Part shown: positions 7,868 through 15,458 of the stretch, piece by piece
Layout of the letters: each line of letters starts with the position of its first letter
Position numbering within the stretch: the stretch's first letter is position 1
Source: DAOUTY01 sp964453665
Lineage (GTDB): Bacteria > Chloroflexota > Dehalococcoidia > SZUA-161
Reading direction: 5' to 3'
DNA: 24,912 nt
Assembly: GCA_964453665.1 (NCBI GenBank)
Contig: CAYVQT010000045.1
Location: 1 to 24,912 of the forward strand
Program-made: the position numbers and the translations under genes
Notes under the pieces: generated by a model
The model's database searches: none
Told to the model about the DNA's origin: nothing
Seen by the model: the letters and a program-made list of their open reading frames with translations, nothing else

Positions 7868-8812
7868 ATGTATAGAAATATCTGGGTAACCGGCGGGACC
7901 GGACTGGTAGGCGAAGCTTTGAAATCTATTAAAGATGATTATCCGCAGAGGGAATTTACCTTCACAGGTTCAAAAGATTGTAATCTGGTCAAACTGGATA
8001 ACGTACTGAAATATGTTGAAACGCTGAAACCCGATGCAATCATCCATCTGGCCGCAGTCAGTGGAGGTATCGGCCTCAGCACCAAGTATCCCGCCACTTT
8101 GCTGAGAGATAACATACTGATGAACATAAACATTCTGGAAGCAGCCAGAATCCTGAAGGTCAAGAAGACAGTAATGACACTCTCCACCGGAATGTATCCG
8201 GCCGATGTACCCAATCCAATTCTAGAGGAGTATATGCATAACGGTTATCCTCATGAATCAAACTACAGCTATTCATTTGCTAAAAGGCTGGTTGATCCAT
8301 CGATTAAAGCATACAGGACTGAATATGGATTGAACGTAATCGGCCTGATCCCGAACGGGATTATCGGTGAAAATGGCAACTATAGCTATGAGGCCTCAAC
8401 AGTAGTAGCCGCCCTCATCAGGCGTTTTTATGAGAACAGAGAAGGCGATTCCAAGATAGTAATATGGGGGGATGGATCACCTTTGCGAGAGTTTACTTAC
8501 GCCAATGATATTGGCCGGGCTTATATGTGGTGCCTTGATAACTACGATGATGAGCAGGTTTTACACATCGGGACAACGGAAGAACACTCCATAAAAGACA
8601 TCGCCCATATGATTGCCGACGTTTTGGGTATCGACAGGAACCGCATCCAATTCGACACGTCGAAACCGGCAGGCCAGTTCAAAAAGAGCACCGATAATTC
8701 GAAATTCATCGGAATCTCAAACTTTCAATACACGCCGTTCGAGGTAGCTCTGGAGAACACGACAAGGTATTTCTCCGACCATTACGGCAACAATAGCAAG
8801 CTTCGACTCTAA
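7868..8812 (+). CDS. GDP-fucose-synthase-like SDR, probably a 4-ketoreductase without epimerase residues
   Basis: A 314-aa paralogue of the SDR at 2907; both share the GG-x-x-KYPA and DN segments of GDP-fucose synthases. Its cofactor loop GGTGLVG (9-15) is intact and Tyr135/Lys139 are present. The epimerisation pair is gone: the position of the catalytic Cys is Gly108 (STGMYP against SSCIYP), and the position of the catalytic His is Thr178 (ASTVVAAL against AHVLPAL). This predicts a plain NADPH-dependent reductase of a 4-keto sugar. A very strong ribosome site, GGGGAGGA, precedes the ATG. It sits 82 bp after the transketolase pair. Family certain; the complementary-function idea is inference. 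Confidence 0.86.
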   Translation: MYRNIWVTGGTGLVGEALKSIKDDYPQREFTFTGSKDCNLVKLDNVLKYVETLKPDAIIHLAAVSGGIGLSTKYPATLLRDNILMNINILEAARILKVKKTVMTLSTGMYPADVPNPILEEYMHNGYPHESNYSYSFAKRLVDPSIKAYRTEYGLNVIGLIPNGIIGENGNYSYEASTVVAALIRRFYENREGDSKIVIWGDGSPLREFTYANDIGRAYMWCLDNYDDEQVLHIGTTEEHSIKDIAHMIADVLGIDRNRIQFDTSKPAGQFKKSTDNSKFIGISNFQYTPFEVALENTTRYFSDHYGNNSKLRL

Positions 8813-8889
8813 ACGATTATCAACGAAACATCATAAGCCGGGCAATCATCGGAAAATATGGGGCTGAGACTATTTAGGGGGTTGTCGGT

Positions 8890-9864
8890 GTGAAGTACAG
8901 GAAACTTGGTAGTACCGGACTCGAAGTATCCGAGATAGGCTTTGGCGCCTGGGGAATCGGCGGCCTGTCGCATGGAGCGACTTCCTACGGACCAACGAAT
9001 GACGAAGAATCGAGGCTTGCGCTTCGATTAGCCTTCGATTCGGGCATTACGTTTTACGACACGTCAGACCTGTATGGATACGGCCATAGCGAAAAGTTAC
9101 TCGGAGAGACTTTAAAAGACGTGAGACAGAAAATAGTAATAGCCTCAAAGGTCGGCTTCCTGGAACACAATGGGCCTCAAGATTTCTCACCCCGACACAT
9201 CAGGAAGTCAATCGACCTGAGTCTACAGCATTTACGTACGGGGTATATCGACCTCTATCAACTGCACAGCCCTCCTATGGATTTGCTTGAAAGAGATGAC
9301 AGCATCCTGTACACCATGCGCTCACTACAACGCGAGGGCAAAATCCGAGCCATAGGCATTTCCGTTCGCTCTCCCGACGACGGCCTGACTGCTGTTAAAA
9401 AGTTCGGAGTCAAATCAATACAAGTCAACTTCAATCTGGTCGATCAAAGGGCGCGGGAAAACGGCCTGTTCGACCTTGCTAAGAAAGAGAACGTAGGTAT
9501 CATAGCCAGAACACCGCTCTGTTTCGGTTTTTTAACAGGGGTATATTCGCCTGACAGCAAATTTAACCGCCGGGATCATCGCAGTACGTGGTCCGCCGAA
9601 CAGATAAGGCGTTGGGCGAACGCAAACCAATCGTTTTCCTCAGTTCTCACCAGGGATGAAAGGCAAACCGGCGCCCAGGCAGCTCTGCGATTCTGTCTAT
9701 CATACCGGAGCATCTCCACTGTTATCCCCGGAATGCTGACCAGGGAAGAAGTCAGAGAAAACGTCCTGGCCAGTCAACTGGACCCGTTTTCAGAGGTTGA
9801 CCTCCTCAAGATTAAGAAGGAGTATGGTAACAATACATTCTTCTTCGGTAAAGCGCCAAGGTAA
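8890..9864 (+). CDS. aldo/keto reductase
   Basis: A 324-aa TIM-barrel NADPH-dependent reductase. The catalytic tetrad is complete: Asp57, Tyr62 (in YDTSDLYGYGHSE), Lys87 and His126 (QLH). The cofactor region IPGMLT (about 278-283) is near the C-terminus. In sugar loci, members reduce keto-sugars, for example a 3-keto intermediate, or aldehydes; the substrate here is unknown. The start is GTG with AGGGGG 8 nt upstream. It lies 77 bp after the 4-ketoreductase-like gene and appears to belong to the same transcription unit. An inverted repeat follows its stop. Confidence 0.9.
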   Translation: MKYRKLGSTGLEVSEIGFGAWGIGGLSHGATSYGPTNDEESRLALRLAFDSGITFYDTSDLYGYGHSEKLLGETLKDVRQKIVIASKVGFLEHNGPQDFSPRHIRKSIDLSLQHLRTGYIDLYQLHSPPMDLLERDDSILYTMRSLQREGKIRAIGISVRSPDDGLTAVKKFGVKSIQVNFNLVDQRARENGLFDLAKKENVGIIARTPLCFGFLTGVYSPDSKFNRRDHRSTWSAEQIRRWANANQSFSSVLTRDERQTGAQAALRFCLSYRSISTVIPGMLTREEVRENVLASQLDPFSEVDLLKIKKEYGNNTFFFGKAPR

Positions 9865-9879
9865 AGCATAGAGATTTTA

Positions 9880-9911
9880 GGCGTGGGGTCTCGAACAAGG
9901 TCGCCCACGCC
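9880..9911 (+). terminator. inverted repeat after the aldo/keto reductase, weak terminator candidate
   Basis: GGCGTGGG (9880-9887) and CCCACGCC (9904-9911) form a perfect 8-bp stem with a 16-nt loop, 15 bp after the reductase stop. No T-run follows, so it may be a pause, a processing hairpin or a partial terminator before the methyltransferase pair. Confidence 0.35.
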
Positions 9912-9980
9912 GAGATAAGACTTCAAATGCGTGTTTCAACGTAGTCTACGATAGCTTTACTAAGCATGGATGGGTAAATC

Positions 9981-10748
9981 GTGAAAAAGAAGGATCTGTC
10001 AAGATTCATGGAACCCCATAGAGTAACGAAGAAAGAAGTCGAATACCGGATTGAACTCGAAGATTACTTCGCACAGAGCATTGGTTCGAACGTTGAGAAA
10101 CTGCAGAACTTTTCTAAGTATGTTCCCTGTCAAGACATAAGGAAATTCATATGCAGATATGAGGTTTTTAAAAGAATACTGAATGTTCATGGTTCAGTAG
10201 TTGAATGCGGTGTGTTATTTGGCAGTGGATTGATGACTTGGGCTCTATTGAGCGAAGTCTTTGAACCGCTGAACCATTTAAGGAATATCATTGGTTTCGA
10301 TACCTTTTCTGGCTTTATTTCAATTTCAGATAAAGATAAAACAGGTACCGCTACACAAGCTAAAAGTGGGGGGTTATCAATAGACACCTATCAAGATTTA
10401 ATTAAAAGCATACGGTTATATGACAAGAATCGCTTTCTTAGCCATATTGAAAAAGTTAAACTCGTTAAAGGAGACATAAGTATTACCCTTCCAAAATATC
10501 TCGAAGACAATCCGCACACAGTCGTAAGCTTACTGGATTTAGATTTCGACATGTATGAACCGACCATGGTAGCACTCAAACACTTGGTTCCCCGAATTCC
10601 TAAAGGAGGTATCATTATTTTTGATGAATTGAATCACGAGGCTTGGCCTGGTGAAACATTGGCCGTGATCGAAGAATTGGGAATAAATAACCTGAGAATT
10701 GAGAGGTTCCAATTTGGTTCCACTATGTCTTTCGCAATTATTGAGTGA
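9981..10748 (+). CDS. TylF/MycF-type O-methyltransferase
   Basis: A 255-aa methyltransferase of the macrocin-O-methyltransferase (TylF) type. VPCQDIRKFICRYEVF (48-63) and the SAM site VVECGVLFGSGLMTWA (73-88) followed by GFDTFSGF (105-112) are characteristic. The acidic cluster DLDFDMYEPT (186-195) and FDELNHE (214-220) is where the family binds its metal and sugar. It probably O-methylates a sugar on the glycan or at the nucleotide level. The start is GTG; the nearby ATGs hit stops within a few codons. The gene looks clearly more AT-rich than its neighbours: the 60 bases at 10381-10440 hold 18 G+C, against 33 in an equal block of the flippase gene at 13321. This suggests separate acquisition. 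Confidence 0.85.
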   Translation: MKKKDLSRFMEPHRVTKKEVEYRIELEDYFAQSIGSNVEKLQNFSKYVPCQDIRKFICRYEVFKRILNVHGSVVECGVLFGSGLMTWALLSEVFEPLNHLRNIIGFDTFSGFISISDKDKTGTATQAKSGGLSIDTYQDLIKSIRLYDKNRFLSHIEKVKLVKGDISITLPKYLEDNPHTVVSLLDLDFDMYEPTMVALKHLVPRIPKGGIIIFDELNHEAWPGETLAVIEELGINNLRIERFQFGSTMSFAIIE

Positions 10749-10754
10749 AATGCC

Positions 10755-11900
10755 TTGTTTCGAGCACAAGAGTCCTGTTCACATCTAAGCCAAATCATGA
10801 CGGAACAAGATCGCTGCGTTGATTTCGCCCAGCTCTGGGGCGAGGAGCAGCAGCTACTTGCTGAACTCGCCGCACTGGTTCCGGCCAATGGGACAATTGT
10901 CGAGATAGGGACCGCACAAGGAGGCTCAGCTTTTATCTTCAATAGAGCCTCGAGTCCAAGGGGAGTAAAAATATACTCGTTCGACATAGCACCATCGTCA
11001 GAGGCTTATGCAAACCTTAAAAACACAAACGTCTCAATTATCGCTGAGTCTTCAACAACTGGCGCCCGCACATGGATGCAGACCATTCGCAGGCCAATCG
11101 ACCTTCTTTTCATAGACGGGGCTCACACTCTTCAGCATGTATTTGAAGACTTCAATTCATGGGTCCCTTTTCTCAATCCAGGGGGAAGAATCATATTCCA
11201 TGACTATGACTCGGCCGAACGTGGGGGACTAGCGCATCTGGGCCCACGTATTTGTCTTGATTCAATACTACGGTGCCGGTTGATCGACCAGCCACTTCAT
11301 CAGTATAGAATCCTGTCCGGGACAATCAGTCACCCTGAAAAGATAAGATTAAATGCAGAGGCTTGCTACCGAACCTTTGCCAATCTGGGTCAGCAGATTG
11401 TAACCATACGCAATTCAGATTACACCGGTTGGAATATTGTTGATAATGGGCAATTCGCCAGATTGGCTGTGGGCTGTCTCAAGGCAGACAGCACCGCACC
11501 ATTAGTACCTCCTGATCAACTAACTGACCCAAACAGGAATTATTTCGTGTCTGCCCGTCCTCTAGCTCCTGTTCTGGAGAGACTACACAATCTTGGCACA
11601 CCGGAAGAATCAATCGTGGCGGTCGACAGTCTCAACGCATGTTACATTCTTGCTCACGCTCTTGAAACGAACCGCGACTACCTCCTGTCATTGACATCTT
11701 CCCGAAATGATTTCATGCGCTGGGAGGATATTCTATTCATGCTCAATCATGCCTTCGGCGAATCACTGTTCCCTGATGAAGTACCACGCCCTTCAAATGG
11801 GGCAGATGTAACTTATCTGTCACATATAGTTGCGCGTGAACAGGTACGTCTGGCAATCCTTTCCAATCTACTGAAGACATTTGTGGACTGGACGCCATAG
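10755..11900 (+). CDS. class I SAM methyltransferase with unassigned C-terminal region
   Basis: A 381-aa protein. Residues about 30-160 form a SAM-binding domain of the Methyltransf_24 or cephalosporin-hydroxylase-like type: TIVEIGTAQGGSAFIF (47-62), FDIAPSS (76-82) and LLFIDGAHTLQHVFEDF (117-133), then GGRIIFHDYD (143-152). The remaining 200 residues do not suggest a family to me and hold no clear catalytic motif. The start used is TTG, 6 bp after the preceding stop; an ATG at 10797 (residue 15) is a good alternative, and neither has a strong ribosome site. Likely modifies a sugar or lipid carrier intermediate along with the adjacent TylF-type enzyme. Substrate unknown. Confidence 0.78.
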   Translation: MFRAQESCSHLSQIMTEQDRCVDFAQLWGEEQQLLAELAALVPANGTIVEIGTAQGGSAFIFNRASSPRGVKIYSFDIAPSSEAYANLKNTNVSIIAESSTTGARTWMQTIRRPIDLLFIDGAHTLQHVFEDFNSWVPFLNPGGRIIFHDYDSAERGGLAHLGPRICLDSILRCRLIDQPLHQYRILSGTISHPEKIRLNAEACYRTFANLGQQIVTIRNSDYTGWNIVDNGQFARLAVGCLKADSTAPLVPPDQLTDPNRNYFVSARPLAPVLERLHNLGTPEESIVAVDSLNACYILAHALETNRDYLLSLTSSRNDFMRWEDILFMLNHAFGESLFPDEVPRPSNGADVTYLSHIVAREQVRLAILSNLLKTFVDWTP

Positions 11901-12231
11901 CTCATGGGGAACGGCTAGCGCTCCCTGTAATAAAACAGCAACATCTCTGGCATTAATAATGAACATACGGCTTCTTATATTATGTTAAGGGCCAGGCATT
12001 GATACAAATTACAATGATCGTGACTCAGGACAATGTTACCAAAAAGAGACAACGATGGAATTCGCATGCGCAGTGATACGTTATGTAAAGCGTCACCGTG
12101 AACATTCATGAACAGCGAAATCGTAAATCAATTAGATCCAGCGGCGATTCCTGCAAAAGAAAAGGGGGGAGCACGAATATTCCAGCTTCCCCATAATCGC
12201 CGCCTGCCGCAACACAAGGACTCACCCAGAT
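11901..12231 (+). other. gene-free stretch before the flippase
   Basis: There is no credible coding frame in these 331 bp. The left part is AT-rich with a TTATATTATG run near 11975 that could hold a -10 but lacks a convincing -35. The right part folds into a two-helix element (12141-12203) just ahead of the flippase ribosome site. No PhoB-like triple array is present here. The break in gene density suggests the flippase has its own leader and possibly its own promoter. Confidence 0.55.
12141..12203 (+). promoter_or_regulatory. nested hairpin in the flippase leader
   Basis: The outer stem is perfect: GCGGCGATT (12141-12149) with AATCGCCGC (12195-12203). Inside it, GGGGGAGC (12165-12172) pairs with GCTTCCCC (12185-12192) with one G-T pair around a 12-nt loop. 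The two helices are separated on the right by only two bases, so they could stack. The flippase ribosome site AAGGA (12216-12220) begins 13 nt after the structure. No T-run follows, so an RNA fold that affects translation is more likely than a terminator. I do not recognise a known riboswitch class. Confidence 0.45.
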
Positions 12232-13716
12232 ATGGCCAGCTATGAAAAGTTTGCCAAAGACGTCGGCATAGTCGGGCTGGCTCAACTGATTCTAGCCCTG
12301 AGAGGACTTATTCTCCTCCCGATAATCGCCAAGCTGCTGGGCACCTCGGGATACGGTATCTGGGCGCAGGTAATTGTCACCCTCGGAATAGCGGAGTTCC
12401 TATATGGAATGGGACTTGGTAATGCCCTCGTCCGCTTCCTCGCCGCAGAAACCGACAGGAGGGAGATTCAGGAGGGTTTCTACTCAATCCTCAGCACCGT
12501 AGTATCGGGCAGCCTTGTTATTGCCCTTGTCTTAGCCCTTTTCGCACAACCGATATCAAACGCCGTATTTGACGGCCAGGGCACTACGACCCTGAAGCTG
12601 GCCGCTCTTGTTATCCCCTGTTCAGCCCTATATACAGTCTGCTCGCGCTACTTCCTCACCTTCAGACAAACGCGCACCTACAGCATTCTAAACCTTGTAA
12701 GATACCTCGGGGAAATAGGACTTGTTGCCGGGCTTGTCACATCCGGGTTTGGCGTAAACGGTGCCGTCCTATCCCTGGCAATTGCTGCTTTTATCTCCAG
12801 TATACTTGCCCTTATATTGATCGTGTTACAAATTGGAATAAAACGCCCTGATTTTAGACATCTGAAATCATATCTCAAATTTGGCCTGCCCATTGTACCG
12901 CTGCTCCTCTTCGCCTGGATAACTCAGCTAAGCGACAGGTATGTTATCGGACATTTCCTGGGGGTTGCATCCGTAGGTATCTATTCGGCCGCCTACACTT
13001 TGTGCGGGGTCATGGGCTGGCTTCACAGGCCTATCGTTACGATTCTACAGCCGACACTCAGCAAGTCGTATGATGAGGGTAAAACCGCCGAAGTGCAGGC
13101 CTATCTTGGATACTCTTTGAAGTATGTTCTGATGCTTGCTATCCCGGCCGCCATCGGGCTCTCGTTGCTCGGTAAGCAAATCCTGCTAATATTTACCACA
13201 TCAGAGTTCGCCTCTGATGGTTACCTGGTCTTATTCTTCGTGGCGCCAAGCCAGATCTTTGTCATGGTTTACGCAGTTACGGGGTGGCAAGTTCTGATGC
13301 TGGCGAAAAGGACAAAGACACTGGCAGTTATCTGGGGTATAGCTGCCCTGGTCAACCTCGGCTTGAACCTTGTCCTTGTCCCTCACTTCGGTATCCTGGC
13401 GGCAGCAGGGACTACCCTGCTGGCATATATCCTGGGTACGGGCATTACCCTCTATCTATCCTTCCGCGAACTGACTTTCCCCGTATGCCGGGTCTTTATC
13501 CTGAAAAGCCTTGTATCCTCCGCGGTGATGGCAGGAGTAATCCTCCTCATGAATCCGACAAGAACCTGGGAGGTAATCCTGATTATAGCATTGGGGGCTG
13601 TGGTATACGTTCTGACCCTGCGGCTGTCGAGAGGGCTAACCAGAGACGAATTCAGGTTCTTTGCCCTTCTACTCAGACGAAATCTACCAGTGATTAATCG
13701 TGTCCACCTTCGCTAG
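12232..13716 (+). CDS. Wzx-like polysaccharide/oligosaccharide flippase
   Basis: A 494-aa integral membrane protein of the MATE/MOP superfamily that moves lipid-linked oligosaccharides across the cytoplasmic membrane. The N-terminus (FAKDVGIVGLAQLILALRGLILLPIIAKLLG) is the usual first helix plus loop with the G-x-x-GYG-W segment, and roughly 12-14 hydrophobic helices follow, including pairs around 80-150, 205-260, 295-345 and 365-465. Length is normal. AAGGA lies 11 nt ahead of the ATG. It is the only transporter in the window, so it probably exports the repeat unit built by the rest of the locus. A terminator-like hairpin follows the gene. Confidence 0.9.
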   Translation: MASYEKFAKDVGIVGLAQLILALRGLILLPIIAKLLGTSGYGIWAQVIVTLGIAEFLYGMGLGNALVRFLAAETDRREIQEGFYSILSTVVSGSLVIALVLALFAQPISNAVFDGQGTTTLKLAALVIPCSALYTVCSRYFLTFRQTRTYSILNLVRYLGEIGLVAGLVTSGFGVNGAVLSLAIAAFISSILALILIVLQIGIKRPDFRHLKSYLKFGLPIVPLLLFAWITQLSDRYVIGHFLGVASVGIYSAAYTLCGVMGWLHRPIVTILQPTLSKSYDEGKTAEVQAYLGYSLKYVLMLAIPAAIGLSLLGKQILLIFTTSEFASDGYLVLFFVAPSQIFVMVYAVTGWQVLMLAKRTKTLAVIWGIAALVNLGLNLVLVPHFGILAAAGTTLLAYILGTGITLYLSFRELTFPVCRVFILKSLVSSAVMAGVILLMNPTRTWEVILIIALGAVVYVLTLRLSRGLTRDEFRFFALLLRRNLPVINRVHLR

Positions 13717-13754
13717 GAGACTAGTCGCCCCACAGAGGTAACAAGGTGGCAAAC

Positions 13755-14735
13755 TCAAGCCTGGAGGAAACGTGCTCCAGGCTTTCTTCGTACAGAACGA
13801 AAGGCCCTCAATAACGTAGCCACTGCTCGTAATAACAGCCTGTAGGGATGCACCTGAAAAAATGGGGCCGCCAAATTGCATCTATACATACGCAGATATA
13901 CACGCCCTATAAGTGGAGGCCGCTTCAGATAGCCGTTCTTTGTAAGAACCCAGGTAACATCAAACGGCGAAACGATAGGGTTCTCCCCCCCACAAAGCTC
14001 GCGATTCCGCTCGGCCTCGATGTTTTTTGAGATAACGCTGTAGACTTTTGCCGGATCTCTGTTATCCGCTTTAGTTGCTTCTTCCCCCAGTAATTGCTGC
14101 TGGTGCCCATAATCATGGCTCTGATGGATAGCTGTAACAACATCAGTACTATCAATCACCGGGACACCCTGAGAGAGCACTTTGTTGACGATCCAGTTAC
14201 CACCAGATAATCTTCCGACGGCAAAGGGAGGGAGATTACGAAGCAGGCCGCGAGGGAAAATAGTGTAGTCCAGCCCGGCCGGCTTGCGCTGCCCGCACAT
14301 CTTCTCCGCGTAAGCCCGCAGGCGCGCTTCCCAGTCTGCATTGCTGAAATCCCAGTGCTCCTGCAGATCAATGTTCCATCGCCGTCCCGTAATAAGGTAC
14401 GGATCACTACCACGGCTTCGAGCATGCTCAACAGCTTCGCAGAAATCGCTTAACAGAATGATGTCAGCATTGACAACACACAGGATTTCATGACTGGCCA
14501 CATCCTGAGCAGAGTCATATAGAGAGCTCATCAGCGGCGTCCCGTACTCATTACGCTCGACGTACGGCACATACCTGACTCCCAATTCAGCCGCTATCTC
14601 CGCAGTTCCCTCCTCATCGCCAAAGAGGATGATCTCATATTCCGGGCAAAGCCTCACCCAGCTCCGAATAGCATTATTCTGGATGACCCCTATGTGCCCC
14701 CTAAATGGTTTGGGTATTGAAAATATGGTCAGCAT
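13755..14735 (-). CDS. glycosyltransferase-like protein (GT-A fold)
   Basis: A 326-aa cytoplasmic protein with the look of a GT-A nucleotide-sugar transferase. It opens with LTIFSIPKPFRGHIGVIQNNAIRSW, has a Rossmann-like EIILFGDEEG (34-43), and a DxD-like VVNADIILLSDF (87-98) after VASHEILC. GLDYTIFPRGLL (about 154-165) and GRLSGGNW (173-180) form the probable acceptor side. The C-terminus is basic, amphipathic and may touch the membrane. GGAGGAT lies before the ATG. It is the last gene of the minus-strand operon, 51 bp after the methyltransferase. The specific sugar is not predictable. Confidence 0.75.
   Translation of the reverse strand: MLTIFSIPKPFRGHIGVIQNNAIRSWVRLCPEYEIILFGDEEGTAEIAAELGVRYVPYVERNEYGTPLMSSLYDSAQDVASHEILCVVNADIILLSDFCEAVEHARSRGSDPYLITGRRWNIDLQEHWDFSNADWEARLRAYAEKMCGQRKPAGLDYTIFPRGLLRNLPPFAVGRLSGGNWIVNKVLSQGVPVIDSTDVVTAIHQSHDYGHQQQLLGEEATKADNRDPAKVYSVISKNIEAERNRELCGGENPIVSPFDVTWVLTKNGYLKRPPLIGRVYLRMYRCNLAAPFFQVHPYRLLLRAVATLLRAFRSVRRKPGARFLQA
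13757..13788 (+). terminator. Rho-independent terminator between convergent operons
   Basis: AAGCCTGGAG (13757-13766) and CTCCAGGCTT (13775-13784) make a 10-bp perfect stem with an 8-nt loop, followed by TCTT. It stops transcription of the plus-strand block after the flippase. It overlaps the last codons and stop of the convergent glycosyltransferase gene, so the DNA is both coding on one strand and terminator on the other. Confidence 0.65.
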
Positions 14736-14786
14736 TTTATTATATCCTCCAAATTAGCTCCTTTTTCCCGTTCATCATCTAAATCC

Positions 14787-15458
14787 TTACCACATTTTCT
14801 TGAAAACCCTGGCATAGACATCACTGCCCAGCCTGTCCACGCTATCGCATCTATGTTCTTCGAGCTGTCTCATGCCCAAGGGTTCAAAGACTTTCTTGTA
14901 ACTACGCGGGAAATGCCTCCAGGATATGCCCTGCTCGTCTTCAATAGTGATTAGAAAGTTCTTCGTTATTCTTGCCATTTCTGCAAATATCCATTCACTA
15001 TCCCTATGGATATGTTCGAGCACAGCCATAGTAAATACTATATCAAACTCATCGTCTTCAAATGCCTTGATAATATCTTCGACGGGCACATTATGGATTT
15101 TAGTATTTCGAGCCATCTCAGGAAATGTTTGCCTGAGCAATCGCACCGCCGCTTCACTAATCTCTATACCTTCCAATCTCGTTAAACCGGCGAGAAACAG
15201 ATAGTTTAAGTTCCTCCCTACATTGCAGCCAATCTCAAGAACCCTTGATTGTCGATCCGCGTACTTGCCCATTAATTCGAGAAGGAGCTCACTTTTCTCT
15301 TTCCCATCCAGATAGCCTTCGGGGCGATTTGAACCATCCCACGGCTGTCGCCAATAGCTGTGAAGTTCATTGCGCGCTCTAGGGCGATGAGCTATTTCTC
15401 TGTAGATCGGCCTCAATACAGGCTTAATGGAATCAGGAACCAGCCTAGCAAATTTCAT
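14787..15458 (-). CDS. class I SAM-dependent methyltransferase
   Basis: A 223-aa methyltransferase of the Methyltransf_11/23 type. Motif I is RVLEIGCNVGRNLNYL (72-87), LEGIEISEAAV (95-105) is motif II, and FDIVFTMAVLEHI (138-150) with FLITIED (168-174) gives motifs IV and V. The N-terminal 35 residues resemble a basic membrane-associated segment common in lipid- or glycan-modifying members. It overlaps the 3' end of the GT2-NeuA-like gene by 14 nt with its ribosome site (GGTGA) inside that gene, so translation is coupled. Substrate unknown; sugar O-methylation is a reasonable guess. Confidence 0.85.
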   Translation of the reverse strand: MKFARLVPDSIKPVLRPIYREIAHRPRARNELHSYWRQPWDGSNRPEGYLDGKEKSELLLELMGKYADRQSRVLEIGCNVGRNLNYLFLAGLTRLEGIEISEAAVRLLRQTFPEMARNTKIHNVPVEDIIKAFEDDEFDIVFTMAVLEHIHRDSEWIFAEMARITKNFLITIEDEQGISWRHFPRSYKKVFEPLGMRQLEEHRCDSVDRLGSDVYARVFKKMW

